This document shows positions 26,666 through 36,620 of a stretch of 64,000 nucleotides of DNA, in pieces (within the stretch, counting starts at the first letter, position 1; each line of letters begins with the position of its first letter). Origin of the DNA: Paracoccus aurantiacus. GTDB taxonomy: Bacteria > Pseudomonadota > Alphaproteobacteria > Rhodobacterales > Rhodobacteraceae. Location: NCBI RefSeq assembly GCF_007993065.1, contig NZ_VOPL01000003.1, forward strand, positions 62,001 to 126,000. Direction: 5' to 3'. The translations under genes were made by a program, and so were the position numbers. A model generated the notes under the pieces. That model did not search any database. It had not been told where the DNA came from and worked only from the letters and a program-made list of their open reading frames with translations.

Positions 26666-27127
26666 TCAGAGCAGCCGTTCCTTGACCATCTGACCGACCG
26701 CTCCGAAATCCATCTGACCGGCATAGCGCGTTTTCAGTTCTGCCATGACACGACCCATATCCCGCACCGATGTCGCGCCAAGCGAGGCCAAGACCTCATC
26801 CAGCGCAGCCTGGGTTTCTTCGGCGCTCATCTTGCGGGGCAGGAATTCCTCGATCACCAGAATCTCGGCGTTTTCCTTTTCCGCCAGTTCCAGACGACCG
26901 CCCTCCTCATAGGCGCGGGCCGATTCTTGGCGCTGCTTGACCATCTTCGAAAGGATCGCGACCAGATCGGCATCTGACAGGCCGGGCGCTTCGCCCTCGC
27001 CGGTGCGCGCAGCGATTTCCCGGTCCTTTATGGCTGCCGAAATCAGCCTGAGCGTCGACAGGCGTGCGGGGTCCTTCGCCTTCATGGCGTCCTTGGTGGC
27101 GGACTGGATTTTCGTCTTCAGCTCCAT
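26666..27127 (-). CDS. yqeY: GatB/YqeY-domain protein
   Basis: A 153-residue helical protein of the YqeY family, related to the tRNA-binding tail domain of GatB. It starts MELKTKIQSATKDAMKAKD and contains the conserved LRLISAAIKDREI, IEEFLPRKMS and MGRVMAELKTRYAGQMDFG segments. It may aid tRNA-dependent amidation or an unknown step. ATG 27127 has AGAGGGAT upstream. Divergent from carA across 128 bp. Confidence 0.9.
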   Translation of the reverse strand: MELKTKIQSATKDAMKAKDPARLSTLRLISAAIKDREIAARTGEGEAPGLSDADLVAILSKMVKQRQESARAYEEGGRLELAEKENAEILVIEEFLPRKMSAEETQAALDEVLASLGATSVRDMGRVMAELKTRYAGQMDFGAVGQMVKERLL

Positions 27128-27255
27128 GGCGATCCCTCTTGTCCAGAAGCGCCTTGATGTAGGTGCGGAAAGACACTCAATCAAGTCCGCCTTTGCTTGA
27201 CCAACATGCCACCCTTCACTAGGTTCCGCGCGATTGCCAGATCAGGAGCCAGCCC

Positions 27256-28416
27256 ATGACCGCGCCCGCCGCGAAACCGACCGCCTGCCTTGCCCTTGCG
27301 GATGGAACGATTTTCATGGGGCAAGGCTTCGGTGCCGAGGGCGAGGTGGTGGCCGAACTGGTCTTCAACACCGCCATGACCGGCTATCAAGAGATCATGA
27401 CAGATCCGAGCTATGCGAGCCAGATCGTGACGTTCACATTCCCCCATATCGGCAATACCGGCGTGACCGAGCAGGATGACGAGGCCGCCGACCCAGTTGC
27501 CAGTGGAATCGTGGTGAAATGGGACCCGACCGATCCGTCGAACTGGCGCGCGACATCAGACCTTCAGGACTGGATGAGCCGTCGCGGCCGCATCGGGATC
27601 GGTGGCGTCGACACCCGGCGGCTGACCCGCGCGATCCGCCTGCAAGGCAGCCCGCATGTCGTGCTGGCCCACGACCCCGAAGGTAATTTCGACATCGAGG
27701 CGATGATTGCGAAGGCGCGTGGCTGGAAGGGTCTGATCGGGCTCGACCTCGCCAAAGAGGTGACGACCCGGCAAAGCTACCACTGGACGGACGGCCTTTG
27801 GGGCTGGCCCGGCGAATTTGCCGGTCAGGATTCCGCGAAGCCCTTCAAGGTTGTGGCACTGGACTACGGTGCGAAGCGCAATATCCTTCGTTCGCTGGTC
27901 GGCGCAGGCGCCGATGTAACGGTGCTGCCCGCGACCGCAACCGTCGAAGAGGTTCTGGCCCATGCGCCTGAGGGCGTGTTCCTGTCGAACGGACCGGGCG
28001 ATCCCGCAGCGACGGGCGCATATGCCGTGCCGATGATTCGCGAACTTCTGGACCGGGACATGCCTATCTTCGGGATCTGCCTTGGCCACCAGATGCTGGC
28101 TTTGGCGCTTGGCGCAAAGACCGTCAAGATGAGCCACGGCCATCACGGTGCCAACCATCCCGTGCGCGACGTCGATACCGGCAAGGTCGAGATCACGTCA
28201 ATGAACCACGGGTTCGCCGTCGATGCGCAGACCCTGCCCACAGGCGTGCGCGAGACGCATGTCAGCCTGTTCGACGGCTCGAATTGCGGGCTGGCGGTCG
28301 AGGGAAAGCCGGTCTTTTCGGTTCAGTATCACCCTGAAGCGAGCCCCGGCCCTCAGGATTCGGCATATCTCTTCAAACGCTTTGCCGACGCCATGCGCGA
28401 CCGCCGGGTCGCCTGA
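27256..28416 (+). CDS. carA: Carbamoyl-phosphate synthase small subunit
   Basis: A 386-residue glutamine amidotransferase subunit that supplies ammonia to CarB for arginine and pyrimidine synthesis. N-terminal CPSase-small domain (residues about 9-145) with NTAMTGYQEIMTDPSYASQ; C-terminal class I amidotransferase with GICLGHQ (nucleophile Cys) and YHPEASPGPQDS (His, Glu). Start ATG 27256 follows AGGAG. CarB is not adjacent, which is common in Rhodobacteraceae. Confidence 0.97.
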   Translation: MTAPAAKPTACLALADGTIFMGQGFGAEGEVVAELVFNTAMTGYQEIMTDPSYASQIVTFTFPHIGNTGVTEQDDEAADPVASGIVVKWDPTDPSNWRATSDLQDWMSRRGRIGIGGVDTRRLTRAIRLQGSPHVVLAHDPEGNFDIEAMIAKARGWKGLIGLDLAKEVTTRQSYHWTDGLWGWPGEFAGQDSAKPFKVVALDYGAKRNILRSLVGAGADVTVLPATATVEEVLAHAPEGVFLSNGPGDPAATGAYAVPMIRELLDRDMPIFGICLGHQMLALALGAKTVKMSHGHHGANHPVRDVDTGKVEITSMNHGFAVDAQTLPTGVRETHVSLFDGSNCGLAVEGKPVFSVQYHPEASPGPQDSAYLFKRFADAMRDRRVA

Positions 28417-28441
28417 AGCGCGCATTCGGTCCCGATTCGCG

Positions 28442-28464
28442 CCGCTTAACCGAAAATTAAGCGG
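28442..28464. promoter_or_regulatory. Perfect CtrA-type box within a stem-loop
   Basis: TTAACCGAAAATTAA at 28446-28460 is an exact TTAA-N7-TTAA, the consensus CtrA site of alphaproteobacteria, 42 bp before the glycosyltransferase start. The same bases lie in an 8-bp inverted repeat CCGCTTAA (28442-28449) / TTAAGCGG (28457-28464), so it could also weakly end the carA transcript, though no T-run follows. Confidence 0.5.
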
Positions 28465-28475
28465 GCGCGTGCCAG

Positions 28476-28506
28476 TCATGACGAAACCAACGGGGATTCG
28501 TCATGA
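28476..28506 (+). promoter_or_regulatory. Hairpin covering the start codon of the glycosyltransferase
   Basis: A 10-bp perfect inverted repeat TCATGACGAA (28476-28485) / TTCGTCATGA (28497-28506) with an 11-nt loop that holds the Shine-Dalgarno GGGGA (28492-28496). The start ATG (28503-28505) lies in the 3' arm. Folding would hide the start codon and present or constrain the ribosome site; alternatively the repeat is a protein operator. Confidence 0.6.
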
Positions 28507-30722
28507 TTGCCAAGACTGCCGCGACCGATCTTCCCGTCCCGATTCGCCCCGGTGTGAAAGTGCCCGATCCGGGCACCGAGCAGGCGACGCTTGGGCCTCG
28601 CGACCTGCGGCCGCTGGGGCAGATCCTGCTGGAAGACGGCGCTGTCAGTCATGGCGATCTGCTGAAGGCGACGGTGATGCGCGGAAGGCAGAATGTCCCG
28701 CTTGGTCAGATCCTGCTCGCGCAGGGCTGGGTGACGGAAGAGTCGCTGACGCGTGCCCTGACCCGTCAATGGCGGACCTCTGCGGTCGATCCGCTGACGA
28801 TGCCGCCCGATTCTCGGCTGATCGACCGCCTGGGTCCGGCCTTCTGCCTGAAGAACGCCATTCTGCCCTGGCGGCGCGTCGGCGGCGTCACGTTCATCGC
28901 GACGTCACGACCGGAATCTTTCCAGACACTGCAGACCATTCTGCCCACCGGCTACGGCCCGGTCCGCATGTTGCTCTGCAGCGAAAGCGCAATCCATCAG
29001 GCGATCATATCGCTGCGCATGACGTCTTTGACCCGGCGGGCGGAAACCAGTGTCGCAGCCGGTGAAAGCTGCCGCAGCCGAAATGAAGGCAGCATCGCTC
29101 GTTTCACGATTCTGCTGCTTTCGGCACTGGCGTTTCTTGCCGTGGCGGCCCCAGTCGGCCTGCTTTCGGTTCTGACCGGATGGGCGATGCTGACGCTGCT
29201 TGCCGGCACGATCCTGAAACTGGCGGCGTTCAAGGCCGTGTTGCGCCAGAAGGCCGAAGACGCGGCGGACCAGACCCTGATTGCAACCGGCCTGAAGACG
29301 CAACCAGAGATGCTCACGGCGCTGCCTGTGATCTCGGTGATGGTGCCGTTGTTTCATGAAAGCGACGTCGCAGGGAAGCTTCTGGGACGGCTCGCCCGGC
29401 TGGATTACCCGCGCGAGCTGACTGACATTCTTCTTGTCGTCGAAGCGACGGACCCGATCACCTCGGCCGCATTGAAAGGGGTGCGCCTGCCGCATTGGGT
29501 GCGTGTCGTAACGGTCCCGCCCGGTCCGGTCCAGACGAAGCCGCGCGCCCTGAACTATGCACTGAATTTCTGTCGCGGCGATATTGTCGGGGTTTGGGAC
29601 GCCGAGGACCGGCCGGATCCCGACCAGCTTCACAAGATCGCACGTGGCTTTGCCTTTGCTGCGCCCGACGTCGCCTGCCTTCAGGGTCAGCTCGACTATT
29701 TCAATCCGCGCAGCAACTGGCTCGCCCGCTGCTTCACCATCGAATACGCCTCGTGGTTCCGCGCCAACCTTCCGGGCATCGCAAAACTTGGCATGATCGT
29801 GCCTCTGGGCGGCACGACGCTGTTTTTCCGCCGCGATGTACTCGAGCAGCTCGGTGGTTGGGACGCCTGGAATGTCACCGAGGATGCCGATCTCGGCGTC
29901 CGTCTGGCGCGGCGGGGCTGGCGCACCGAACTTGTCGACACGACGACGGATGAGGAAGCGAATTGCCGCGCGCTGCCGTGGATCAAGCAGCGCTCGCGCT
30001 GGCTCAAGGGTTATGCGATGACCTGGGGGGTCCATATGCGCCAGCCGCGCAAACTGTGGCAAGAGCTCGGCCCCAAGCGCTTCATCGGCTTTCAGATCCA
30101 GTTCCTGGGCACGATTTCGCAATATCTGCTCGCCCCCGTCTTGTGGAGCTTCTGGGCGCTCTCGCTCGGTCTGCCGCATCTGCTGCGAGAGCCGCTTGCG
30201 CATCTGTGGGGCGGCAACGCGATCGCGATGCTGTTCACGCTTTTCGTCGCCTCGGAGCTCATTGGAATGGCCATCAACCTTTGGGCGGTCCGGGGCGAGA
30301 AGCACCGTCACCTGCGCATCTGGGTGCCATTGATGCACCTGTACTTCCCGCTCGGATGCCTTGCCGGATGGAAGGCGATCTACGAGGTCGTGACGAACCC
30401 GTTCTATTGGGACAAGACGGCACATGGTGTTTTCGACGAAACCGAGGTTGCGGAAACGCTGGTTGCTGTACCTGACGATGCGCGGATCGTGCCGATGCTT
30501 GGCGACATCGGGAACACGAAAGGCAGTTCCTTCGTCATGGCTGACATATCAGCGATGGAGACTGCGGCCCCCGCGCCGCCCCTCTCTGTCGTGGAAGATG
30601 ACGTCGCGCATGCGCTGGCTTCCGCAGATGCGTCTGGGTCGGACGGTGTCCATCACGCGGTTCCCCAAATCAAAGTGGTCGCGGATATGCCGATCGGCGA
30701 CCGTCAGCGCATGTTGGGGTGA
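28503..30722 (+). CDS. Membrane glycosyltransferase (GT2) with N-terminal MshEN-like domain
   Basis: A 739-residue protein. Residues 37-90 hold two tandem PLGQILL-x-x-G...L repeats, the pattern of the MshEN/GspE N-terminal domain, which in some proteins binds cyclic di-GMP. Two helices follow (201-220, 224-243). The GT2 catalytic domain spans about 275-520 with D365 in WDAEDRPDPDQ, TEDADLG at 459-465 and the QRSRW motif at 496-500, as in processive or membrane-linked glycosyltransferases. Several helices follow to about 640, then a long acidic disordered tail. Gene order is the reverse of E. coli NfrB, where this domain is C-terminal. Product is unknown; an exopolysaccharide is likely. Confidence 0.85.
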   Translation: MIAKTAATDLPVPIRPGVKVPDPGTEQATLGPRDLRPLGQILLEDGAVSHGDLLKATVMRGRQNVPLGQILLAQGWVTEESLTRALTRQWRTSAVDPLTMPPDSRLIDRLGPAFCLKNAILPWRRVGGVTFIATSRPESFQTLQTILPTGYGPVRMLLCSESAIHQAIISLRMTSLTRRAETSVAAGESCRSRNEGSIARFTILLLSALAFLAVAAPVGLLSVLTGWAMLTLLAGTILKLAAFKAVLRQKAEDAADQTLIATGLKTQPEMLTALPVISVMVPLFHESDVAGKLLGRLARLDYPRELTDILLVVEATDPITSAALKGVRLPHWVRVVTVPPGPVQTKPRALNYALNFCRGDIVGVWDAEDRPDPDQLHKIARGFAFAAPDVACLQGQLDYFNPRSNWLARCFTIEYASWFRANLPGIAKLGMIVPLGGTTLFFRRDVLEQLGGWDAWNVTEDADLGVRLARRGWRTELVDTTTDEEANCRALPWIKQRSRWLKGYAMTWGVHMRQPRKLWQELGPKRFIGFQIQFLGTISQYLLAPVLWSFWALSLGLPHLLREPLAHLWGGNAIAMLFTLFVASELIGMAINLWAVRGEKHRHLRIWVPLMHLYFPLGCLAGWKAIYEVVTNPFYWDKTAHGVFDETEVAETLVAVPDDARIVPMLGDIGNTKGSSFVMADISAMETAAPAPPLSVVEDDVAHALASADASGSDGVHHAVPQIKVVADMPIGDRQRMLG

Positions 30723-30860
30723 GCGCGCCCAATTTACGACGCGCTGACTGCCGCGCAGATGCGGTGATATGGTCGCCCAATCTGCGAACCGGCCTGCGCT
30801 CTGTCGGCGCATCGGCTTATGAAGGTATTCGTGGGGCAGTTCGGCCGGACGGCGAAGGCA

Positions 30861-33698
30861 TCAGGCTTCAGACTCCTCCGCCGGGTCGTGGGGTATCGAC
30901 AGCGCGTCTTCGACAATATCACCGACTGCTGCCACCGTTTCGTTCAGCCGCGACTTCAGTTCCGCGAGATCTGTGACCCCGGTTTCTCGCAGCAGGAATT
31001 CCTGCCCGCCCGGCCCCAGCTCATCCATGTTCAGCGTCTTTTCTGTCAGAAGGCGCGCGGCAGCCTGAACACGCCAAAGAAAGCGCTGCGCCGAAAGCAA
31101 CCTCTCTGTCGCGGCTTTCGTCAACAGCCCGTGACGTTGCCCTGCCCGAACCTGCGCCTCCAGCCCGCGCGCCGGGTCGGCCCCGCGCAGCGCGAAGCTT
31201 TGCGCAAGAAGTTCCAGATCCTGCAGACGGCCGCGTCCAATCTTCGCATCCCACTCGCCGTCTGGCGCTTTGGCCGCGAAGATACGCGCGCGCATGTCCG
31301 TCAGATCCGGCAGGACGCGCGCGTCATGTCCGTGCGCGGCAAGCACCTCTACCCGCAAGGCTTCGACCTCGTCCGCAAGCGCGGCCCCGTCTTGTCCGCA
31401 TGCTGCAATCGGACGCGCGCGCGTCAGGGCAAGATGCTCCCAAGTCCAGGCTTCGTTCATCTGATAATCGCGGAAAGACTGAACCGAGGTCGCAACCGGT
31501 CCCTGCCGCCCCGACGGACGAAGGCGCATGTCAACCTCGAACAGACGGCCGGTTGCCGTCTGCGCCGACAGCGCCGTAATAAGCGCCTGGGTTAGCCGCG
31601 CATACCATGCCCGCGGTGCAAGGGGCTTGCGCCCGCTGGATTCGTCAGCGCCGTCGGCATCATAGATCACGATCAGATCAAGATCCGAACCGGCGTTCAG
31701 CCGACGCGCGCCAAGCGACCCCATCCCAAGCACGACCGCACCCCGTCCTGGCGGCGGGCCGTGGCGCTCCGCAAGCTGGTCCACAACCAGAGGCAGCAGC
31801 GCGGCAACTGCGGCGTCGGCGATGTCGGCATATTCCTGCCCTGCCTGAGACGCATCGCTCAGCCCGCGCAGATGGTGGACCCCGATCCTGAATTGCCATT
31901 CATGCGCCCAACGCCTGACTTCGTCGAGAGCGCGTTCATAACCGCCATCACGAGCAGCCATTTGCTGTTCAAGCCGAAGCGAAAGCTCTTCCCGAAGCCC
32001 CGAAAGACCGGGCCAGGGCGCGAAGAATGATCCGCCAAGCACAGCGTCCAGCACCTCGGGGTGCCGCCCGAGATAGGCGGCCAGGCCAGGCGCGGTCGCG
32101 CATATATCGGCGATCAGGTCGATCAGCGACGGATTGGCCTCGAAAAGCGAGAAAAGCTGCACGCCCGCAGGCAGCCCCTGCAGGAAACCGTCAAAGCGTG
32201 ACAATGCTTCTTCCGAATGGGCGGCGCGCGTCATGCGGGCAAGGATATCGGGCTTGATGCGCCGAAATATCTGCTGCGCGCGCTGCGTGCGGAGCGCGGG
32301 ATAGTTGTCCCACCGGTCGATGATGGCCTGCGCCTCAGGCGAAATTTCTGGCATCTCCGTTACGTCGCCCGGCGCGAAGAAGGCATCGGTAAGCGTCTCG
32401 ACCCGTTCAAGCCGCGTGCGCAGCGTTTCCGACCAGCGGTCCAGATCATCGTCGCCCATCATCTGACAGATGTTCAGAAGGCCGTCGCGATCCTTCGGAA
32501 GATCATGCGTTTGCGCATCATTCACCATCTGTATCCGATGCTCGATATCGCGGTGCTGTCGATAGTGATCCGCAAGCTCGGTCGCTATGTCGGCGGGTAT
32601 CCAGTCGCGTTCCGCAAGCGCCTCCAGCGCCGGGACGGTGCCACGCAGGCGCAGCTCGGGGTCGCGGCCTCCGGCGATAAGTTGGCGGGTCTGGGTAAAG
32701 AATTCGATCTCGCGAATGCCGCCTTGCCCAAGCTTCATGTTGTGACCGGGAATGCTCAGCCGCCCGCCAAGGCCCTTATGGTCGCGAATCCGCAGGCGCA
32801 TGTCATGGGCGTCCTGGATCGCCGCAAAGTCGAGATGCTTGCGCCAGACAAAGGGCCGAAGCCCGGCAAGAAACCGTTCACCGGCCGCGATATCGCCGGC
32901 ACAGGGTCGCGCCTTGATATAGGCCGCTCGCTCCCATGTCCGGCCCTCGGCCTCATAATAGGCCAAGGCTGCCGAGGCTGACAGACAGACCGGGGTCACC
33001 GCGGCATCGGGCCGCAGACGCAGGTCCGTCCGGAAAACATAACCATGTTCTGTATTGTCGGACAGGGTGGCCGCCATCTTGCGGGTTGCGCGGATCAGCG
33101 AAGCACGCGCCTGATGCTGGTCATCTTCTGAATAAGCCTCGTCATCGTAAAGAACGATCAGGTCGATGTCAGAGCTGTAATTCAGCTCTGCCGCGCCCAT
33201 TTTGCCCATCGCCATGACGAAAATTCCGCCTGCATCGGCGTCTGTCGCAGGCAGCTTGCCGCGATCGATCTCGGCGCGTACATGCACCCTGAGCGCGAGA
33301 TCCGTTGCCCGGTCGGCCAGATCAGTCAGCGCGCCTGTCACCTGATCCAGCCGCCAGACGCCACCGAGATCGGCAAGTCCCGCAAAAAGCGCCACACGCC
33401 GCTTCGCACAGCGCAGGGCTGGCCCCAGGTCTTGCGCATCGAGATCCTCGAAGCCCTGCATTTCATGGACGACGATGTCATCTCCGCATTCGGCAAGCGC
33501 ACGCGGCAACCACTCGGATTCTTTCTGCATGAGCGACCACAGATACGGGCTGCAGCCCGCGGCGCCCACAAGCAGATCGGTCGTCTTTGCATCAAGGTCG
33601 CCGAACATCGCGCGCGCTTCCGCTGCGCGGGCGGTGTCATGGGGGATTGGCAGGCGGGTGATCGAGGCAGCAAAATCCATGGATGGAGTTAGGGCCAT
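30861..33698 (-). CDS. glnE: Bifunctional glutamine synthetase adenylyltransferase/deadenylase
   Basis: A 945-residue enzyme that adenylylates and deadenylylates glutamine synthetase in response to PII, setting nitrogen assimilation. Two nucleotidyltransferase domains are visible: the N-terminal with [16 protein letters not shown] and the C-terminal with [19 protein letters not shown], each followed by a helical PII-GlnE domain. ATG 33698 or ATG 33680 (MDFAAS) could be the start; neither has a clear Shine-Dalgarno. Convergent with the glycosyltransferase across 138 bp without a terminator hairpin that I can see. Confidence 0.95.
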   Translation of the reverse strand: MALTPSMDFAASITRLPIPHDTARAAEARAMFGDLDAKTTDLLVGAAGCSPYLWSLMQKESEWLPRALAECGDDIVVHEMQGFEDLDAQDLGPALRCAKRRVALFAGLADLGGVWRLDQVTGALTDLADRATDLALRVHVRAEIDRGKLPATDADAGGIFVMAMGKMGAAELNYSSDIDLIVLYDDEAYSEDDQHQARASLIRATRKMAATLSDNTEHGYVFRTDLRLRPDAAVTPVCLSASAALAYYEAEGRTWERAAYIKARPCAGDIAAGERFLAGLRPFVWRKHLDFAAIQDAHDMRLRIRDHKGLGGRLSIPGHNMKLGQGGIREIEFFTQTRQLIAGGRDPELRLRGTVPALEALAERDWIPADIATELADHYRQHRDIEHRIQMVNDAQTHDLPKDRDGLLNICQMMGDDDLDRWSETLRTRLERVETLTDAFFAPGDVTEMPEISPEAQAIIDRWDNYPALRTQRAQQIFRRIKPDILARMTRAAHSEEALSRFDGFLQGLPAGVQLFSLFEANPSLIDLIADICATAPGLAAYLGRHPEVLDAVLGGSFFAPWPGLSGLREELSLRLEQQMAARDGGYERALDEVRRWAHEWQFRIGVHHLRGLSDASQAGQEYADIADAAVAALLPLVVDQLAERHGPPPGRGAVVLGMGSLGARRLNAGSDLDLIVIYDADGADESSGRKPLAPRAWYARLTQALITALSAQTATGRLFEVDMRLRPSGRQGPVATSVQSFRDYQMNEAWTWEHLALTRARPIAACGQDGAALADEVEALRVEVLAAHGHDARVLPDLTDMRARIFAAKAPDGEWDAKIGRGRLQDLELLAQSFALRGADPARGLEAQVRAGQRHGLLTKAATERLLSAQRFLWRVQAAARLLTEKTLNMDELGPGGQEFLLRETGVTDLAELKSRLNETVAAVGDIVEDALSIPHDPAEESEA

Positions 33699-33859
33699 CC
33701 TCGCGCCCGCGTCAATCGCCCTGCCCCGCGCGCATCCACCTACTTCTGCGCTTGGCCTCTGGTGCTTCTATTGCTACCGTTCGCAAGGATAAGGCGGCAC
33801 AGACGGGTTTGCATGTCGGCACTCATGGACAAAACGCGCGACACTGGAAAGGGCAAGCG

Positions 33860-34702
33860 ATGCGGCATACGCTGACGCATGTGCCGCAGTTCTATGTGAC
33901 TGCGCCACAGCCCTGCCCGTATCTGCATGGCCGCGCCGAGCGCAAGCTGTTTACCGCGCTGCATCCCGGCAACGCGCAGGAACTGAATAACGCCCTGTCC
34001 CGGCAAGGTTTCAGGCGGTCGCAGAACGTGCTTTACCGGCCAAGCTGCGAAAGCTGCGTCGCCTGCATGTCGGCGCGCATCAGGGTAAAGGATTTCAAGC
34101 CAAGCCGTACGCAGCGCCGGGTGGCCAATCGCAATGCCGACCTGAGCAGGCTCGCCACGAGTGCCTGGGCGACAGAGGAACAGTTCGAGCTGTTTCGCCG
34201 CTATCTCGATGGGCGTCATGCCGATGGTGGCATGGCCGACATGGACATCTTCGAGTTCGCCGCCATGATCGAAGAGACGCCGGTCCGCACCCGCATCATC
34301 GAATATCGCGGCAACGACATCCTTCCTTCGGTCGATCCCGATGCTGCACATTCGCTTGCCGATCCAAACCTTGCGGCGGTGTGCTTGACTGATGTGCTGG
34401 ATGACGGGCTGTCGCTGGTCTACAGTTTCTTCGATACGCGACTGTCGGCGCGCAGTCTCGGAACGCATATCATCCTTGATCACGTGGAACTCGCCCGTGA
34501 ATCCGGCCTGCCCTATGTTTATCTGGGATATTGGGTGCCGGGCAGCCGGAAGATGGATTACAAATCCCGTTTTGGCGCGTTGGAGATCTATAAGGGCGGC
34601 GTCTGGCAGGATATCGGCGATCCTGCGGATCATTCGGACGAGGCGCATCCGTTGGCCGTTGACCCCATCGTCGAACAGGTGGCGCGGATCGACCTGCCCT
34701 GA
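33860..34702 (+). CDS. bpt: Aspartate/glutamate leucyl(arginyl)-transferase, N-degron pathway
   Basis: A 280-residue aminoacyl-tRNA-protein transferase of the Bpt/Ate family, which adds leucine to proteins with N-terminal Asp or Glu so that ClpS/ClpAP degrade them. The N-terminal Cys motif [12 protein letters not shown] near residue 69-80 and an earlier CPYL, plus C-terminal [17 protein letters not shown], fit the family. ATG 33860 follows AAGGG. Standalone gene between glnE (divergent) and ilvB. Confidence 0.92.
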   Translation: MRHTLTHVPQFYVTAPQPCPYLHGRAERKLFTALHPGNAQELNNALSRQGFRRSQNVLYRPSCESCVACMSARIRVKDFKPSRTQRRVANRNADLSRLATSAWATEEQFELFRRYLDGRHADGGMADMDIFEFAAMIEETPVRTRIIEYRGNDILPSVDPDAAHSLADPNLAAVCLTDVLDDGLSLVYSFFDTRLSARSLGTHIILDHVELARESGLPYVYLGYWVPGSRKMDYKSRFGALEIYKGGVWQDIGDPADHSDEAHPLAVDPIVEQVARIDLP

Positions 34703-34863
34703 ACGCGCAACATTATTGCGCCGCATGTGAATTTTGCGCCATTTTCGCTAATTTCGCCCATTGACCCTGCGCCGAGCCGCCCATAGTTTGCGCCGACGCG
34801 GCATGGTCAGCTTCGCCACAGGCGAGGGTCAGGGGTCGCATTCACAGGATGAGGATGGGTCAG

Positions 34864-36609
34864 ATGTCCCGAAAGATGACGGGTGCGAGAATGATTGTCG
34901 AAGCTCTGCGCGATCAGGGTGTCGACACCGTATTCGGCTATCCGGGCGGGGCGGTGCTACCTATTTATGACGAGCTGTTCCAGCAAAATGACATCCAGCA
35001 TATTCTGGTCCGCCATGAACAGGGCGCGGTTCATATGGCCGAAGGTTATGCACGTTCGACCGGAAAGCCCGGCGTCGTGCTGGTGACTTCCGGCCCCGGC
35101 GCCACGAATGCCGTGACCGGCATGACCGATGCGCTGCTGGATTCGATCCCGCTGGTTGTCCTGTCCGGTCAGGTCCCGACTTTCCTGGTCGGCACCGACG
35201 GCTTTCAGGAAGCTGACACAGTCGGCATCACGCGGCCCTGCACCAAGCATAACTGGCTGGTCAAGGACACGTCGAAACTGTCGGCCACGATCCATCAGGC
35301 GTTCAATGTTGCAACCTCTGGCCGTCCGGGGCCGGTGCTGGTCGACATTCCGAAGGACGTCCAGTTCGCCGAGGCCGAATATGTCGGGCCGAAGCAGGTC
35401 GATACCACGAATTACCAACCGCGCCGAAAAGGCGATCCCGACGCCATCACGCGTCTGGTGGAGCTGATGGAACAGGCTGAGCGCCCGATCTTCTACACCG
35501 GCGGCGGCGTTATCAATTCCGGAGCCGGCGCAAGCCAGCTTCTGCGTGAGATCGTTGACGCGACCGGCTTTCCCGTCACCTCGACGCTGATGGGCCTCGG
35601 TGCCTATCCGGCTTCGGGGCGGAACTGGCTGGGCATGTTGGGCATGCATGGCATGTACGAAGCCAACCTCGCGATGCATGGCTGCGATCTGATGATCGCC
35701 GTCGGCGCTCGTTTCGACGACCGGATCACCGGGCGCGTTGCCGATTTCAGCCCGGATTCGATCAAGGCGCAGATCGACATAGATCCTTCCAGCATCAACA
35801 AGATCGTGCATGTCGAGCTGCCTATTCAGGGCGATGTCGGCCACGTACTGGAAGACATGCTGAAGATATGGAAGTCTCGCGGCCGCAAGACCAACAGCGA
35901 AGCCGTCCGCAAGTGGTGGTCACAGATCGAGCAGTGGCGCGAGGTAAAATGCCTCGCCTACACGAATTCGGACACGATCATCAAACCGCAGCATGCGCTG
36001 GAACGTCTGGAAGCATTGACCAAGGGCCGCGACCGCTACATCGCGACCGAGGTTGGCCAGCATCAGATGTGGGCCGCGCAGTTCCTGCATTTCGAAGATC
36101 CGAACCGCTGGATGACGTCGGGCGGGCTTGGGACGATGGGCTACGGGCTGCCGGCATCAGTCGGGGTGCAGGTCGCCCATCCGGATGCGCTCGTTATCAA
36201 CGTCGCAGGCGATGCGAGCTGGCTGATGAACATGCAGGAAATGGGCACCGCGGTGCAGTTCCGTGCGCCGGTCAAGCAGTTCATCCTGAACAACGAGCGT
36301 CTCGGCATGGTCCGTCAATGGCAGCAATTGCTGCACGGAGAGCGATACAGCCAAAGCTGGTCGGACAGCCTGCCCGATTTCGTCAAGCTGGCCGAGGCGT
36401 TTGGCTGCAAGGGGCGTCAGGTGAGCGACCCGGCAGAGCTCGACGACGCGATTCAGGAGATGATCGACTATGACGGCCCGTTCATCCTGGACGTGCTGGT
36501 CGAGAAGCACGAAAACTGCTTCCCGATGATCCCGTCCGGCAAGCCGCATAACGAGATGCTGCTTTCGCCCGAAGCAGAGGCATTCACCGGCGGCGGCGCA
36601 CTGGTTTAA
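34864..36609 (+). CDS. ilvB: Acetolactate synthase large subunit
   Basis: A 581-residue thiamine-diphosphate enzyme (ilvB/ilvI) that condenses pyruvate to acetolactate or acetohydroxybutyrate in branched-chain amino acid synthesis. Catalytic Glu is in RHEQGAVHMAEGYAR; the ThDP motif is GDASWLMNMQE...LNNERLGM; FAD-binding middle domain spans about 190-345. Several in-frame ATGs occur (34849, 34855, 34864); 34864 (MSRKMTGARM) gives the usual N-terminus. Followed 11 bp later by the regulatory subunit. Confidence 0.96.
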   Translation: MSRKMTGARMIVEALRDQGVDTVFGYPGGAVLPIYDELFQQNDIQHILVRHEQGAVHMAEGYARSTGKPGVVLVTSGPGATNAVTGMTDALLDSIPLVVLSGQVPTFLVGTDGFQEADTVGITRPCTKHNWLVKDTSKLSATIHQAFNVATSGRPGPVLVDIPKDVQFAEAEYVGPKQVDTTNYQPRRKGDPDAITRLVELMEQAERPIFYTGGGVINSGAGASQLLREIVDATGFPVTSTLMGLGAYPASGRNWLGMLGMHGMYEANLAMHGCDLMIAVGARFDDRITGRVADFSPDSIKAQIDIDPSSINKIVHVELPIQGDVGHVLEDMLKIWKSRGRKTNSEAVRKWWSQIEQWREVKCLAYTNSDTIIKPQHALERLEALTKGRDRYIATEVGQHQMWAAQFLHFEDPNRWMTSGGLGTMGYGLPASVGVQVAHPDALVINVAGDASWLMNMQEMGTAVQFRAPVKQFILNNERLGMVRQWQQLLHGERYSQSWSDSLPDFVKLAEAFGCKGRQVSDPAELDDAIQEMIDYDGPFILDVLVEKHENCFPMIPSGKPHNEMLLSPEAEAFTGGGALV

Positions 36610-36620
36610 GGAAGGCGATC

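Noticed and set aside
34761..34787. TTGACC/CATAGT as the ilvB promoter
   Set aside because: The spacer is only 15 bp and both boxes are weak, so I do not list it as a feature.
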